NCBI GenBank assembly: GCA_902776765.1
Contig: CACYRP010000040.1
Coordinates: 1-35,956 of the forward strand
Origin: Fibrobacter succinogenes
GTDB taxonomy: Bacteria > Fibrobacterota > Fibrobacteria > Fibrobacterales > Fibrobacteraceae
DNA length: 35,956 bases
Direction of reading: 5' to 3'
Part shown: piece by piece, positions 8,086 to 16,159 of the stretch
How the letters are laid out: the number at the start of each line of letters is the position of its first letter
Numbering within the stretch: the first letter of the stretch is position 1
Program-made: the position numbers and the translations under genes
Notes under the pieces: generated by a model
The model's database searches: none
What the model saw: only the letters and a program-made list of their open reading frames with translations
What the model was told of the DNA's origin: nothing

Positions 8086-8558
8086 CTCGCGAAAGCTTAA
8101 TTGAATTTTTCGGTGAACAGGAATTTGAAAAACTTTGCCGCCATGAGGCTGGCCACGCTCTAATCGCATTCCTGTTCAAACGCCAGATTGACTACGTCAG
8201 AATCAACAATTCCAAGGAAAAACCGAGCGTCACGCGCATGCCCGGCAGTTCCCTCGATGGTGCCGCCCACATCGCCATTGCTGGCCACATGTCGGACTTT
8301 TTAATCCGAAAAAATTTCGCATGCGACCTTGATACCGTCATGAAAGAACTCCCGATGGAGCTTTACAGGAGTGACCCTGATTACCAGAGTTTCCAGGCTG
8401 CTTGCTATTACTACCAGCTTGCCGAAACCAACGTTGTCGAACAAGTTTACAATCTTATGATGGCTTGCCAAAAGTCGCTCACCGCAATCGTCGCGGCCCT
8501 CAACGAAAAGACGAATTTGAGTGGTGCCGACCTCGCCGCCATCATGAGCGGTAAGTAA
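8067..8558 (+). CDS. Stand-alone M41/FtsH-like zinc peptidase domain protein
   Basis: 163 residues. The HEAGH zinc motif (His26, Glu27, His30), with the following ALIAFLF helix, matches the peptidase M41 helix of FtsH. The AIAGHMSDFLI segment at 69-79 parallels the GRAAE region, and Asp86 in FACDLDTVMKEL sits where M41 enzymes have their third zinc ligand in SNDL-type motifs. There is no AAA+ ATPase domain and no membrane segment, so it cannot be a full FtsH. It may be a peptidase that acts on unfolded substrates, or a repurposed metal-binding protein. It overlaps the alpha/beta hydrolase gene by 19 bp, suggesting a shared pathway. The zinc motif is seen directly; activity is inferred. Confidence 0.75.
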   Translation: MSEQTLTRESLIEFFGEQEFEKLCRHEAGHALIAFLFKRQIDYVRINNSKEKPSVTRMPGSSLDGAAHIAIAGHMSDFLIRKNFACDLDTVMKELPMELYRSDPDYQSFQAACYYYQLAETNVVEQVYNLMMACQKSLTAIVAALNEKTNLSGADLAAIMSGK

Positions 8559-8573
8559 TCCCGTTTCGACCAT

Positions 8574-8600
8574 GTCATCCCGGATTTATTCCGGGATCGC
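8574..8600. repeat. Short dispersed hairpin repeat (GTCATCC family)
   Basis: GTCATCCCGGA, loop TTTAT, TCCGGGATCGC. The stem ATCCCGGA/TCCGGGAT is 8 bp and perfect. There is no T run, so it is not a classical terminator. It is related to the elements at 3594, 29041, 29092 and 32851. Confidence 0.65.
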
Positions 8601-8670
8601 CATCTTGTATCTACATTATTTTACTATACCATATTAAATCTATGGACGGTCATGTTGTTATATTATAAAC

Positions 8671-11091
8671 ATGGCTTCTGTTTACAAATTCATTTTTCTA
8701 TTCTTAGCCGCATTCCTTCTGCTCTCTTGCGAAGAGGAAAAAAACGATCAGACCATCAAATTGTCTTCGAATATAACGCAAAGTTTCGAAGGCTTTGTTC
8801 ACGACACGAGCGCTTACGCTTTGGTTGTTGATACAACCGTTCACGATAGCACGTTTAATGAAAAAATAACGCCTGTTAAAAGGGGTGGCTTTGCAGAATA
8901 TTTTTCTAGAAAAGCCAAATATGAGGGCTCGAACGGTTCAAAGGCTTTTTATGCATATTCCGATTCTATAAGCCCCTTTGTTAAAGGTTCTTCTGAAAGT
9001 CCGTCTTTTTTTGATGTCGTTGCGCTTGCCTATGCCAAGCATTATTCCTTGGAAATAAATCCAGATGATATTTGGCTTATGATTTTGGATGGCTTTCGCC
9101 TCCATGTCAAGAACAATCGCGAAAAATTAAAAGACCGTTTTGTTGCTCCGGGAACGGATACTTCTATTGCAGTTATGGATAATTCGCTGACTCTTGAATC
9201 AACGCATAAGGAATGGTTTTGGACGATTGCGAACTTATTTGATTCTTTGCAGGCGAAGCTACCTCCAGAAACGGGCGAACCCTTGAAAATCAAGTTCTCG
9301 ACGACAAGCCCGGTGGACTATAACATTTCTCGCACTATGACGATGGCGGTTGCGTCGCAATACTATTCGTATAATGTGTACACGCTTTGCGGAATCCCCA
9401 AAATCAGGATAAACGGTACCAAGGATGATTGGATGTTGCTTAAGGATTCCTTTAACAGGCTTGCCGAACAACTGGATATGAAATGGTGGTCGAAAGGGCT
9501 GAATCCTATACTGGATGAGTTTGTCAATACTTTTGACGGAAAAATCAATTTAAAACATTGGAAGGACATATATAAGAGCTTTAAACCGGAAGGATGCGGC
9601 AATCCTCTTTTTAACGGTTGGATTTCAAGGTTCTTGCCTTATACAAAGGATGATCGCTCGAATGAAGAAAAATATGTAAAGCACACGAATTGGAACGAAC
9701 AACTGGACTTTTATAATATTCCTAAGGGAATAACTTTTGTTGATGTTCAATGGAATTATTTGGGTGAAAAAATACCTTTGAAACTTTATACGGGATTTAT
9801 CGGTATTCAAGTGGATACTACGGCAAATCGATTGAAGGCTTCTAGAGGGTATGCGTTGTTGTCTTTTGGTTTGCAAAACTTGAAGGATGTCGCCCAAAAT
9901 GTCAAATTTATTCCTGGTAAACCATTGCGATTGCACGAAGCGCTTTCAATTGCAGATTCTATGAATATTTATGGCGAAAAGGGTTTGCTCTATGCAACGC
10001 ATGACTTTAATGAAATCGAAGAATTTGCAAAGATGTCTTATCTTGATGAGGAATATCCTGAGGCGGAACCGTGGCAAAGAGAAATGGTTGGAATTGGTGA
10101 ACCGAATTTGTCGATTAATTTATACGCAGATGGCGAATTGATTGATCATTTGCTTTATTACGCTCGCCCGAAAAATGAAAATTTTTGGATGCGCTTGTAC
10201 GATTATTTTCAATCTGATTATGATGGGGCCTTGCTTTCGCTGCAAGGCGTTGGGCGATGGAAAAAGAACGCTAAAATCAAAGAATTTTTCAAGCAACGGA
10301 ATATTCCGATAAGTGGAATTGTCAATGAGTTTCCGCATGAGGCCTCACTCCCGAAAATAAATGTCGAAATATTTGTCGATACAATTTTTTTGAAAAAAGG
10401 GGTGAAGGTTGATGAAAAAATAAACATGAGTGAACTTAAATCAGGGGTTGCACGAGCTTTGAAAAATTCGCTGGGTTGGCAACTTAAGAGATTGCTTTAT
10501 CGATATTACAAGGATGATTTTGATTTTTATGTTACTGCTGGTATTTCTTTTCTGGATGATGGTAGTGTATTTTATCCTTCTGCTCGAACAAAACCCCATG
10601 AAAATAAAGAATTCAGAAAGGAAATAGAATCTATTTTGAAGTATGGATGGATGCCTCCAAAAGTTCACTCGAATATCGGTAATGACGTGACTGCCCAAGA
10701 AATAGTTTTTTTCGAAATGTTTTTGATCTCATTTTCAAGGGATTACCGGATGGTTTGTAAACAAAATGGTCGCATCGCGAAAGACTCTGTCGAAATTGTA
10801 AATGCTCCAGATGCAAGGAAAGATGTTTGCAACGAGATTACATTCTCGAAAGACATCGCGACGGGTGAGGTAATCCGCTATGAATGCTTGGAATACGAAA
10901 AGAAATTGCCTAGTGGCAATTCTCAAAAGAACTATATGAATCATTACTTTGATAAAAATAAAGCAATTTATGAAGAATGGGATCGCATGTACATGCCGAT
11001 ATTGCGACGCGCTTCCCTCAAAATTCCGCCTTGTTTTGTGGAAGAAAAAATTGCCGAAAAAGGGATGTATAATGAAGATTGGCGCTTCTAA
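8671..11091 (+). CDS. Lipoprotein with DUF4419 domain and a paralogous C-terminal region
   Basis: 806 residues. A lipoprotein signal peptide ends at the lipobox LLLSC, with the acylated Cys followed by EEEKND, so the protein is membrane-anchored and faces the periplasm or cell surface. Residues about 100-330 match DUF4419 by eye: SFFDVVALAYAKHYSLEI, NPDDIWLMILDGFRLHV, a KFSTTSPVD segment, YTLCGIPKIRINGTKDDW and NPILDEFV. The domain has no known function. The part from about residue 411 (VKFIPGKPLRL) to the end is clearly homologous to the whole mature part of the next gene, including SLQGVGRWKK and ILKYGWMPPKV. It overlaps that gene by 20 bp. No Shine-Dalgarno is obvious. Base composition is AT-rich compared with purL, as in the surrounding accessory block. 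Confidence 0.85.
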   Translation: MASVYKFIFLFLAAFLLLSCEEEKNDQTIKLSSNITQSFEGFVHDTSAYALVVDTTVHDSTFNEKITPVKRGGFAEYFSRKAKYEGSNGSKAFYAYSDSISPFVKGSSESPSFFDVVALAYAKHYSLEINPDDIWLMILDGFRLHVKNNREKLKDRFVAPGTDTSIAVMDNSLTLESTHKEWFWTIANLFDSLQAKLPPETGEPLKIKFSTTSPVDYNISRTMTMAVASQYYSYNVYTLCGIPKIRINGTKDDWMLLKDSFNRLAEQLDMKWWSKGLNPILDEFVNTFDGKINLKHWKDIYKSFKPEGCGNPLFNGWISRFLPYTKDDRSNEEKYVKHTNWNEQLDFYNIPKGITFVDVQWNYLGEKIPLKLYTGFIGIQVDTTANRLKASRGYALLSFGLQNLKDVAQNVKFIPGKPLRLHEALSIADSMNIYGEKGLLYATHDFNEIEEFAKMSYLDEEYPEAEPWQREMVGIGEPNLSINLYADGELIDHLLYYARPKNENFWMRLYDYFQSDYDGALLSLQGVGRWKKNAKIKEFFKQRNIPISGIVNEFPHEASLPKINVEIFVDTIFLKKGVKVDEKINMSELKSGVARALKNSLGWQLKRLLYRYYKDDFDFYVTAGISFLDDGSVFYPSARTKPHENKEFRKEIESILKYGWMPPKVHSNIGNDVTAQEIVFFEMFLISFSRDYRMVCKQNGRIAKDSVEIVNAPDARKDVCNEITFSKDIATGEVIRYECLEYEKKLPSGNSQKNYMNHYFDKNKAIYEEWDRMYMPILRRASLKIPPCFVEEKIAEKGMYNEDWRF

Positions 11092-12343
11092 ATTCTTTTT
11101 ACTTATTCTTGCCGCATTCCTTCTGCTTTCTTGCGATGAGGAACGCCTCGATGAAACTGTAAATTTCATTCCCGGAAAACCTCTCCGCTTGCAAGAATCT
11201 TTGGCGTTAGCAGATTCCATGGTCATTTTCAATGCGCAAGGCTTGGCTTATACGACGAATAAACTGAAAGAAATCAAACGGTTTGCCAAAGCGGCTGCTC
11301 TTGATGAAGAATATCCAGAATACGATAGAGAACTTAGAAATGCATGGGAAGAAGATGCTCAATTATCGATAAGTTTGTTTCGACAAGGAAAACTTGTAGA
11401 TTATTTTTTTTACTATGACGATTTATATCCTAGCGACACCGTTTTTGATGGAGATATGTTCTCGTTACAGGGCGCAGGGCGTTGGAAAAAATTGGATTTG
11501 ATTCAAGCTTATTTCAAGGAACGAAAAATTTCTACAGAGGGTAAAACGGCGGAATTCAAAACACGACCGAATCTACCAGCGCTGAAAGTGGATATATACG
11601 TTGATACATTTGAATTAAAAGAAGGGAAAATTCTTGGTGATACGATGCCGCCACGTGAATTTGAAACGGGTCTTATTCAAAGTGTAAAGAGACCTTGTGG
11701 CTGGCGGCTTGAACGAGCGCTCAAACGATATTATAAAGAGGGCTTTAATCTTTCTGTTGATGCTACGATTACGTTTGGGGATAGTGGCCGCGTTACGAAT
11801 GTCTCGATGAACACGGAACATCCCGAGTATAAGGATTTTTTGGAAGAAGTTAAGTCCATTTTATATTATGCCTGGATGCCGCCAAAAGTGCAAACTCGTC
11901 TTATGGATCCCCTTCCGTGTATGTATATCTCCGATAATTTGCCACCGGAATTACAATCGCGGAAAATTTGGAGCTATGTCGCTGCACAAGAAATTGTCAA
12001 GTCAGAAAAGGTCCATCTCTCTTTTTCTAGAGAATATTTCCGAATGGAATGTAAGGGAGAGGGAAGTGAAAATGATTCTGTTGAGATTGTCGGCTATTCT
12101 GACATCATCAAAGAACATTGTGATGAAATCCGATTTACGAAGGACTTTGCTACGGGTGGAATTAATTATTTGCGATGCGTAAAAGGGGTGACAAAAAGAG
12201 ATCCTCAGTTCCCTAAAAAGCCTGTTAAACCAGCGCAATCATTTGAGCTGTTTGATCGATATCATGCTATGTACGTCAAAGAAGACTTGTCTTTAAATCA
12301 AGTCGTGAAGCTTAAAATTCCGCCATGCTTTGTGGAAGAATAG
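11072..12343 (+). CDS. Lipoprotein, internally shortened paralogue of the preceding DUF4419 protein
   Basis: 423 residues. The ATG at 11072 gives a signal peptide almost identical to that of the upstream gene (LLILAAFLLLSCDEE against LFLAAFLLLSCEEE). After only about eight residues it continues with VNFIPGKPLRLQESLALADSM, which aligns with residue 411 onward of the upstream protein. It therefore looks like a tandem duplicate that lost about 380 residues, including the whole DUF4419 domain, while keeping its export signal. Shared blocks include LDEEYPE, SLQGAGRWKK, YVDTFELKEG, AWMPPKV, FSRE and the closing LKIPPCFVEE. The C-terminal domain must therefore be able to act alone outside the cytoplasm. 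Function unknown. Confidence 0.85.
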   Translation: MKIGASKFFLLILAAFLLLSCDEERLDETVNFIPGKPLRLQESLALADSMVIFNAQGLAYTTNKLKEIKRFAKAAALDEEYPEYDRELRNAWEEDAQLSISLFRQGKLVDYFFYYDDLYPSDTVFDGDMFSLQGAGRWKKLDLIQAYFKERKISTEGKTAEFKTRPNLPALKVDIYVDTFELKEGKILGDTMPPREFETGLIQSVKRPCGWRLERALKRYYKEGFNLSVDATITFGDSGRVTNVSMNTEHPEYKDFLEEVKSILYYAWMPPKVQTRLMDPLPCMYISDNLPPELQSRKIWSYVAAQEIVKSEKVHLSFSREYFRMECKGEGSENDSVEIVGYSDIIKEHCDEIRFTKDFATGGINYLRCVKGVTKRDPQFPKKPVKPAQSFELFDRYHAMYVKEDLSLNQVVKLKIPPCFVEE

Positions 12344-12344
12344 T

Positions 12345-13331
12345 ATGATAAAACGAATAATTGTATTTTCTTTGTTTGTGATTTTTATAGCATGTTTTTT
12401 GTTCTTCTTCAAGTTGGAGAATATTTCATTTTGCCTTAATTTTGATAATTGCAAAATTGAAGGATTGTCTGCGTCCTATGAATCGTTGCGTGATTCTTTA
12501 GAAGAGTATTCCATAAAATGTGGAAAGAATGATTTTGAAAATGAAATCTTATATGATGGAGCCCGTGCGTATTGTCTATCAGATTCGTTGTTTTTGAAAT
12601 ATAAGTATGATAAAGTTTGGAATGTAAAATATGATGGAAACGGAAAAATTTCTTTGAAACGTGCAGCCTTAAAAAATGGCTATTTGTTTAATGTAAATAA
12701 ATTAATTGACTTGATATATGTTGTAGAAAAAAATGAATATTCTTTTGAAATAAAAGATAAAGAAGTTAAAGAATTAAAGAATCCTTTTGAACCTCTAGAA
12801 ATGCAGGTGTATGTGGATTTCATGAATTCTGATGGCGACATGTTTGAAGTATTGATTCCGAAATCGTATTCTGTTCGTAAGAGTGGTATTATTATGGGTG
12901 AAATTGTTTGTTATACTTTTTTAGATTCCTTGCTAAAACCTTTTATGCATTTGACTCTAGGGGTTGGAAATCCTGAAGTTAATCATTTGAATCGAGTTGC
13001 TAATCAAGATATTCTTGATTCGTTTATTTTGCTAGAGCCTGATTATAGAAGCTATTTTGATAATGATACCCTAAAAATCAAAAAGATTTCTAATGTGTTT
13101 GACATTTATTTTTCATCCCGTTATATTAAAATTCCCAAACGAAAGAGCTTTTCTTATAAAAATCTTGAAACAAAACGATATGAACATAGGTATCAAAATA
13201 CAGGTGATACAATAATATGGCATGATTTGGAACGCTTACATTTTAAATACGATTCCACGAATGTTGACACATCGATGTGCAAGAAGATAATCTCAACATT
13301 GCGGTACCGAAAGCCCCAAAAAGCAGAATAG
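12345..13331 (+). CDS. Hypothetical membrane-anchored protein
   Basis: 328 residues, starting at the ATG at 12345, one base after the stop of the preceding lipoprotein gene, so translation is probably coupled. Residues 3-27 form a single hydrophobic N-terminal anchor (IKRIIVFSLFVIFIACFLFFF), leaving a large soluble region, probably periplasmic, rich in D, K, S and Y. Codon use is very AT-rich, more than in any neighbour. No domain is recognised. The operon order suggests a partner of the two lipoproteins, for example in a surface assembly. Confidence 0.75.
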   Translation: MIKRIIVFSLFVIFIACFLFFFKLENISFCLNFDNCKIEGLSASYESLRDSLEEYSIKCGKNDFENEILYDGARAYCLSDSLFLKYKYDKVWNVKYDGNGKISLKRAALKNGYLFNVNKLIDLIYVVEKNEYSFEIKDKEVKELKNPFEPLEMQVYVDFMNSDGDMFEVLIPKSYSVRKSGIIMGEIVCYTFLDSLLKPFMHLTLGVGNPEVNHLNRVANQDILDSFILLEPDYRSYFDNDTLKIKKISNVFDIYFSSRYIKIPKRKSFSYKNLETKRYEHRYQNTGDTIIWHDLERLHFKYDSTNVDTSMCKKIISTLRYRKPQKAE

Positions 13332-13365
13332 AAACATTTCATTTGACAAATCGTCAATACTTATA

Positions 13366-13390
13366 ACGGCGGAATTTAGGCTTTCGCCGT
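13366..13390. other. Hairpin upstream of the GH5 gene
   Basis: ACGGCGGAA (13366-13374) pairs with TTTCGCCGT (13382-13390): nine base pairs with one G-T and a 7-nt loop. No T run follows. It lies about 85 bp before the glucanase ATG. It could be an operator, a 5' leader hairpin, or a weak terminator for the lipoprotein operon. Confidence 0.45.
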
Positions 13391-13474
13391 GTATTGATAT
13401 ATATTTAAATTCGGTGTATGATCTTTCGTTGTTTGGGGATAAAACGCGAATGGCATAGAACCAAAGGATTAACT

Positions 13475-14902
13475 ATGTTGAAACAGCACATTCGCGTCGC
13501 CGCGCTTTGCGGTGCGCTTTCTTTGACATTGGGCTCAAATTCTTTTGCGGCGGATTTGCCGACGGCAAACGAAATGTTTGCCAAGATGGGCTTTGGCATA
13601 AACATCGGGAACACGATGGAAGTTCCCCAGAATCCGACGTGGTGGGGCAACAAGTTCCCGACCGAGGCGTACATTGATTCTGTCAAGGCGGCGGGTTTCA
13701 GCACGATTCGTATTCCGTGCGCGTGGTACAGCCATTCGAATGCCTTGTCGCGCGATTCTAGCAGGGCGGATATTGTTCCGGGCGGTGGCCCGAACGAGAT
13801 TGCTTCAAGCTGGATGGATTCGGTGCAGACGGTCGTGGATTACTGCATGCGTGCAGGGCTTGTAACGATTCTGAACATCCATTGGGACAATGGCTGGCTC
13901 GAAGGCAACCTGAACGACCAGGAAAAGGACAAGGTGAACGCCCGCCAGAAGGATTTCTGGACGCAGATTGCAAATCGCTTCAAGAACTACAACGAAAACT
14001 TGCTTTTTGCAAGTGCCAACGAGCCCGCGACAACGGACGATAATTACAAGCACGAAACCGAAATCTTGATGACGTACCACCAGACGTTCGTGGATGCAGT
14101 GCGCGCGACAGGCGGTAATAACGCAAGCCGTACGCTCGTGATTCAGGGGCCATCGACAAGCATCGACCGCAGTTCCGAAGTGATGCCGGTAAGCAAGCTT
14201 CCGAAGGATGTGATTGCAAACCGCCTGATGGTCGAAGTGCATTTCTATGACCCTTATACCTACACGCTGTTGAATGACGTTGTTGATTGGGGCGCGCAGG
14301 TTTACCCGCAGTACTACTGGGGCGATGACCTCGCGACTGGTGCGGATATTGTGCATAACTGCGGCTACAATGCCTGGGCAGGTGCCATGGGCGACAAGTG
14401 TACCAGTGCCCAAATTCAGGACCAGTTCGGCAAGATGAAAACGAACTTTGTCGATAAGGGCGTGCCTGTGATTATCGGTGAGTTCGGTGCCAATGACCGC
14501 GTGGGGGTGTTGACCGGCGACAATTATGCGAAACACCGCAAGGGCCGCCTCGCTTATTACGATGCCGTGATGAAACTTGCAAAACAAAACAAGGTGGTGC
14601 CTATCGCTTGGGATACGGGTCACGAAGGCGAAAACAACATGACGATTATCCGCCGCCAGACAGACCCGGATGGCTCCGTGTTCGACAAGGACGTTTTGAA
14701 CATCATGCGTCATGCGTACGGCCTTGACGATTATGTGAACAACGGCATAACGCATGTGGAAAACTTCAAGACCGACGATGGGACGATTTCCGTTTTCAAA
14801 CGCAATCGCTCGGCGCAGTCCCGCAGCTTGCGCACCTCCCGCACTTACGATTTGCTTGGCAAGCAGAACCCACAGGCGCGCGTTGTGAAAGTGAAGAAGT
14901 AA
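13475..14902 (+). CDS. Secreted glycoside hydrolase family 5 endoglucanase
   Basis: 475 residues. The ATG at 13475 has AAAGGA about six bases upstream and starts a Sec signal peptide (LCGALSLTLGSNSFA, cleavage near residue 25). An upstream in-frame ATG at 13418 would only add polar residues. GH5 hallmarks, in order, are GINIGNTMEV at 41-50, IRIPCAWY, NIHWDNGW at 134-141, acid/base Glu183 in ANEPAT, HFYDPYTY with His256, and nucleophile Glu336 in VIIGEFGAN. The GxNxGNT start resembles cellulase-type subfamilies. It probably cleaves beta-1,4-glucan or a related polymer outside the cell. No carbohydrate-binding module is seen. The C-terminal about 45 residues are basic, with RTYDLLGKQNPQARVV, like terminal domains of other secreted Fibrobacter enzymes (recalled, not checked). 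It ends at a bidirectional terminator. Confidence 0.92.
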   Translation: MLKQHIRVAALCGALSLTLGSNSFAADLPTANEMFAKMGFGINIGNTMEVPQNPTWWGNKFPTEAYIDSVKAAGFSTIRIPCAWYSHSNALSRDSSRADIVPGGGPNEIASSWMDSVQTVVDYCMRAGLVTILNIHWDNGWLEGNLNDQEKDKVNARQKDFWTQIANRFKNYNENLLFASANEPATTDDNYKHETEILMTYHQTFVDAVRATGGNNASRTLVIQGPSTSIDRSSEVMPVSKLPKDVIANRLMVEVHFYDPYTYTLLNDVVDWGAQVYPQYYWGDDLATGADIVHNCGYNAWAGAMGDKCTSAQIQDQFGKMKTNFVDKGVPVIIGEFGANDRVGVLTGDNYAKHRKGRLAYYDAVMKLAKQNKVVPIAWDTGHEGENNMTIIRRQTDPDGSVFDKDVLNIMRHAYGLDDYVNNGITHVENFKTDDGTISVFKRNRSAQSRSLRTSRTYDLLGKQNPQARVVKVKK

Positions 14903-14903
14903 A

Positions 14904-14925
14904 AAATGCCCCATGCGGGGCATTT
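14904..14925. terminator. Bidirectional terminator between the GH5 and alcohol dehydrogenase genes
   Basis: AAATGCCCC, loop ATGC, GGGGCATTT: a 9-bp perfect stem with A/T flanks on both sides, between convergent stop codons at 14902 and 14930. Confidence 0.85.
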
Positions 14926-14929
14926 CTTG

Positions 14930-16147
14930 TTATGGATTTCCTTTCACAATGCGGTAGAGTTCTTCGAGTTCCTTTGCATTTAAAATCTTAGGCACGGGGT
15001 AAAGCGGATTTGCTTCTTTGCTGGCTGATTTTGCAAGTGTTGGAATGTCTTCGGTTTGGATGACGTCCAAAAATTCTGGAATGCCCATAGATTGGTTGAG
15101 TTCGCGGATTTGCGCAATGAACAGAGTTGAAGCCTCGTGATTGTCTATTTCGGCAGGCACGGCTCCAATGGCTTTCGCGAAAAATCCAAGGCGTTTTTCG
15201 GCGGCTTCACCATAGTATTTTAGGACATGCGGTAAAATAACTGCGTTTGCAAGGCCATGCGGCGTGTGGTACATGCCGCCAAGGCTATGAGCAATGGCGT
15301 GTACGTAACCGACGTAAGCTCGTGTGAAAGCGAAACCCGCAAGGTACGAGGCCTTTTGCAAGTTTTCTCTTGCCTTGATATTGTGCCCATCGTTATAGGC
15401 GTTCTGGATATTTTCGATGATGAGACGGCCTGCAATAATGGCTGCTTCGGCGCTTCCGTTAAAATTGCTGTAACCGATGTACGCTTCGATGGCGTGTGTG
15501 AGGGCGTCCATGCCTGTTGTTGCTGTAAGATGCTGCGGTAAATCGAGCGTGATGTTTGCATCGAGAATCGCAAGGCGCGGAATCAGAACAAAGTCGTTAA
15601 TCGGGTATTTTTCGTGTGTTTGCGGATTTGAAATGACTGCGGCGACAGTCGCTTCGCTCCCGGTGCCTGCGGTTGTGGGAATGGCTACAAGGTATGGGAT
15701 TTTGTGCAATACCCGCAATGTCCCGCGCATCCATGAAATCGGAGTCCATGGCCTTGCAATGCGTATGCCGACTCCTTTAGCGCAATCAATCGCGGAACCG
15801 CCACCAAAAGCGACAAGTCCCTCGCATTTATTTTTCTTGTAAATATGCGTGGCTTCCTTGATGTTGTCTATAGTCGGGTTAGGGATGGTCCCGTTGTAAA
15901 TGGCGTAGCCGATATTTGCTTCGTCCAAATACTTTTTAATGTTTTGAAAATGCTCTGTTTGCTCAAGAATGGTATCTGTAACAAGAAGAACGTTGTCTAT
16001 ATTATGCGCCTTGAGGTGGTTGGGAAGTTCCCGTAAACGCCCTGCGCCATGAACAATCTGTGGCTCGCGCCAAGGCATAAAATGAACGCCCACGAAAAAT
16101 ATTTTTTGGAATGCACGACAGGCAAATCTATAAAGTATGGATGCCAT
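14930..16147 (-). CDS. Iron-containing alcohol dehydrogenase
   Basis: 405 residues. Oxidises alcohols or reduces aldehydes with NAD(P)H in the cytoplasm. Group III metal-dependent ADH motifs are all present: GGGSAIDCAKG for nucleotide binding, PTTAGTGSEAT, and the metal ligands Asp and His in GMDALTHAIEAY, His in HAIAHSLGG and His in PHGLANAVILPH. The start at 16147 follows GAAGG with seven-base spacing and lies 12 bases after the stop of the aldehyde dehydrogenase gene. The two therefore form an aldehyde/alcohol operon, likely interconverting an acid-derived aldehyde and its alcohol. An alternative start at Met24 (MPWREP) would remove a basic, slightly hydrophobic lead that many homologues lack. 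The substrate is unknown. Confidence 0.92.
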   Translation of the reverse strand: MASILYRFACRAFQKIFFVGVHFMPWREPQIVHGAGRLRELPNHLKAHNIDNVLLVTDTILEQTEHFQNIKKYLDEANIGYAIYNGTIPNPTIDNIKEATHIYKKNKCEGLVAFGGGSAIDCAKGVGIRIARPWTPISWMRGTLRVLHKIPYLVAIPTTAGTGSEATVAAVISNPQTHEKYPINDFVLIPRLAILDANITLDLPQHLTATTGMDALTHAIEAYIGYSNFNGSAEAAIIAGRLIIENIQNAYNDGHNIKARENLQKASYLAGFAFTRAYVGYVHAIAHSLGGMYHTPHGLANAVILPHVLKYYGEAAEKRLGFFAKAIGAVPAEIDNHEASTLFIAQIRELNQSMGIPEFLDVIQTEDIPTLAKSASKEANPLYPVPKILNAKELEELYRIVKGNP

Positions 16148-16159
16148 GATAAACCTTCA

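Noticed and set aside
13343..13367. TTGACA with TATAAC as a promoter for the GH5 gene
   Set aside because: The spacing is only 13 bases, too short for a standard promoter, so it was not annotated.
13805..14923. 372-codon open frame antisense to the GH5 gene
   Set aside because: The GH5 protein has all its catalytic motifs and a signal peptide. The antisense frame has no recognisable domain and is explained by biased codon use.
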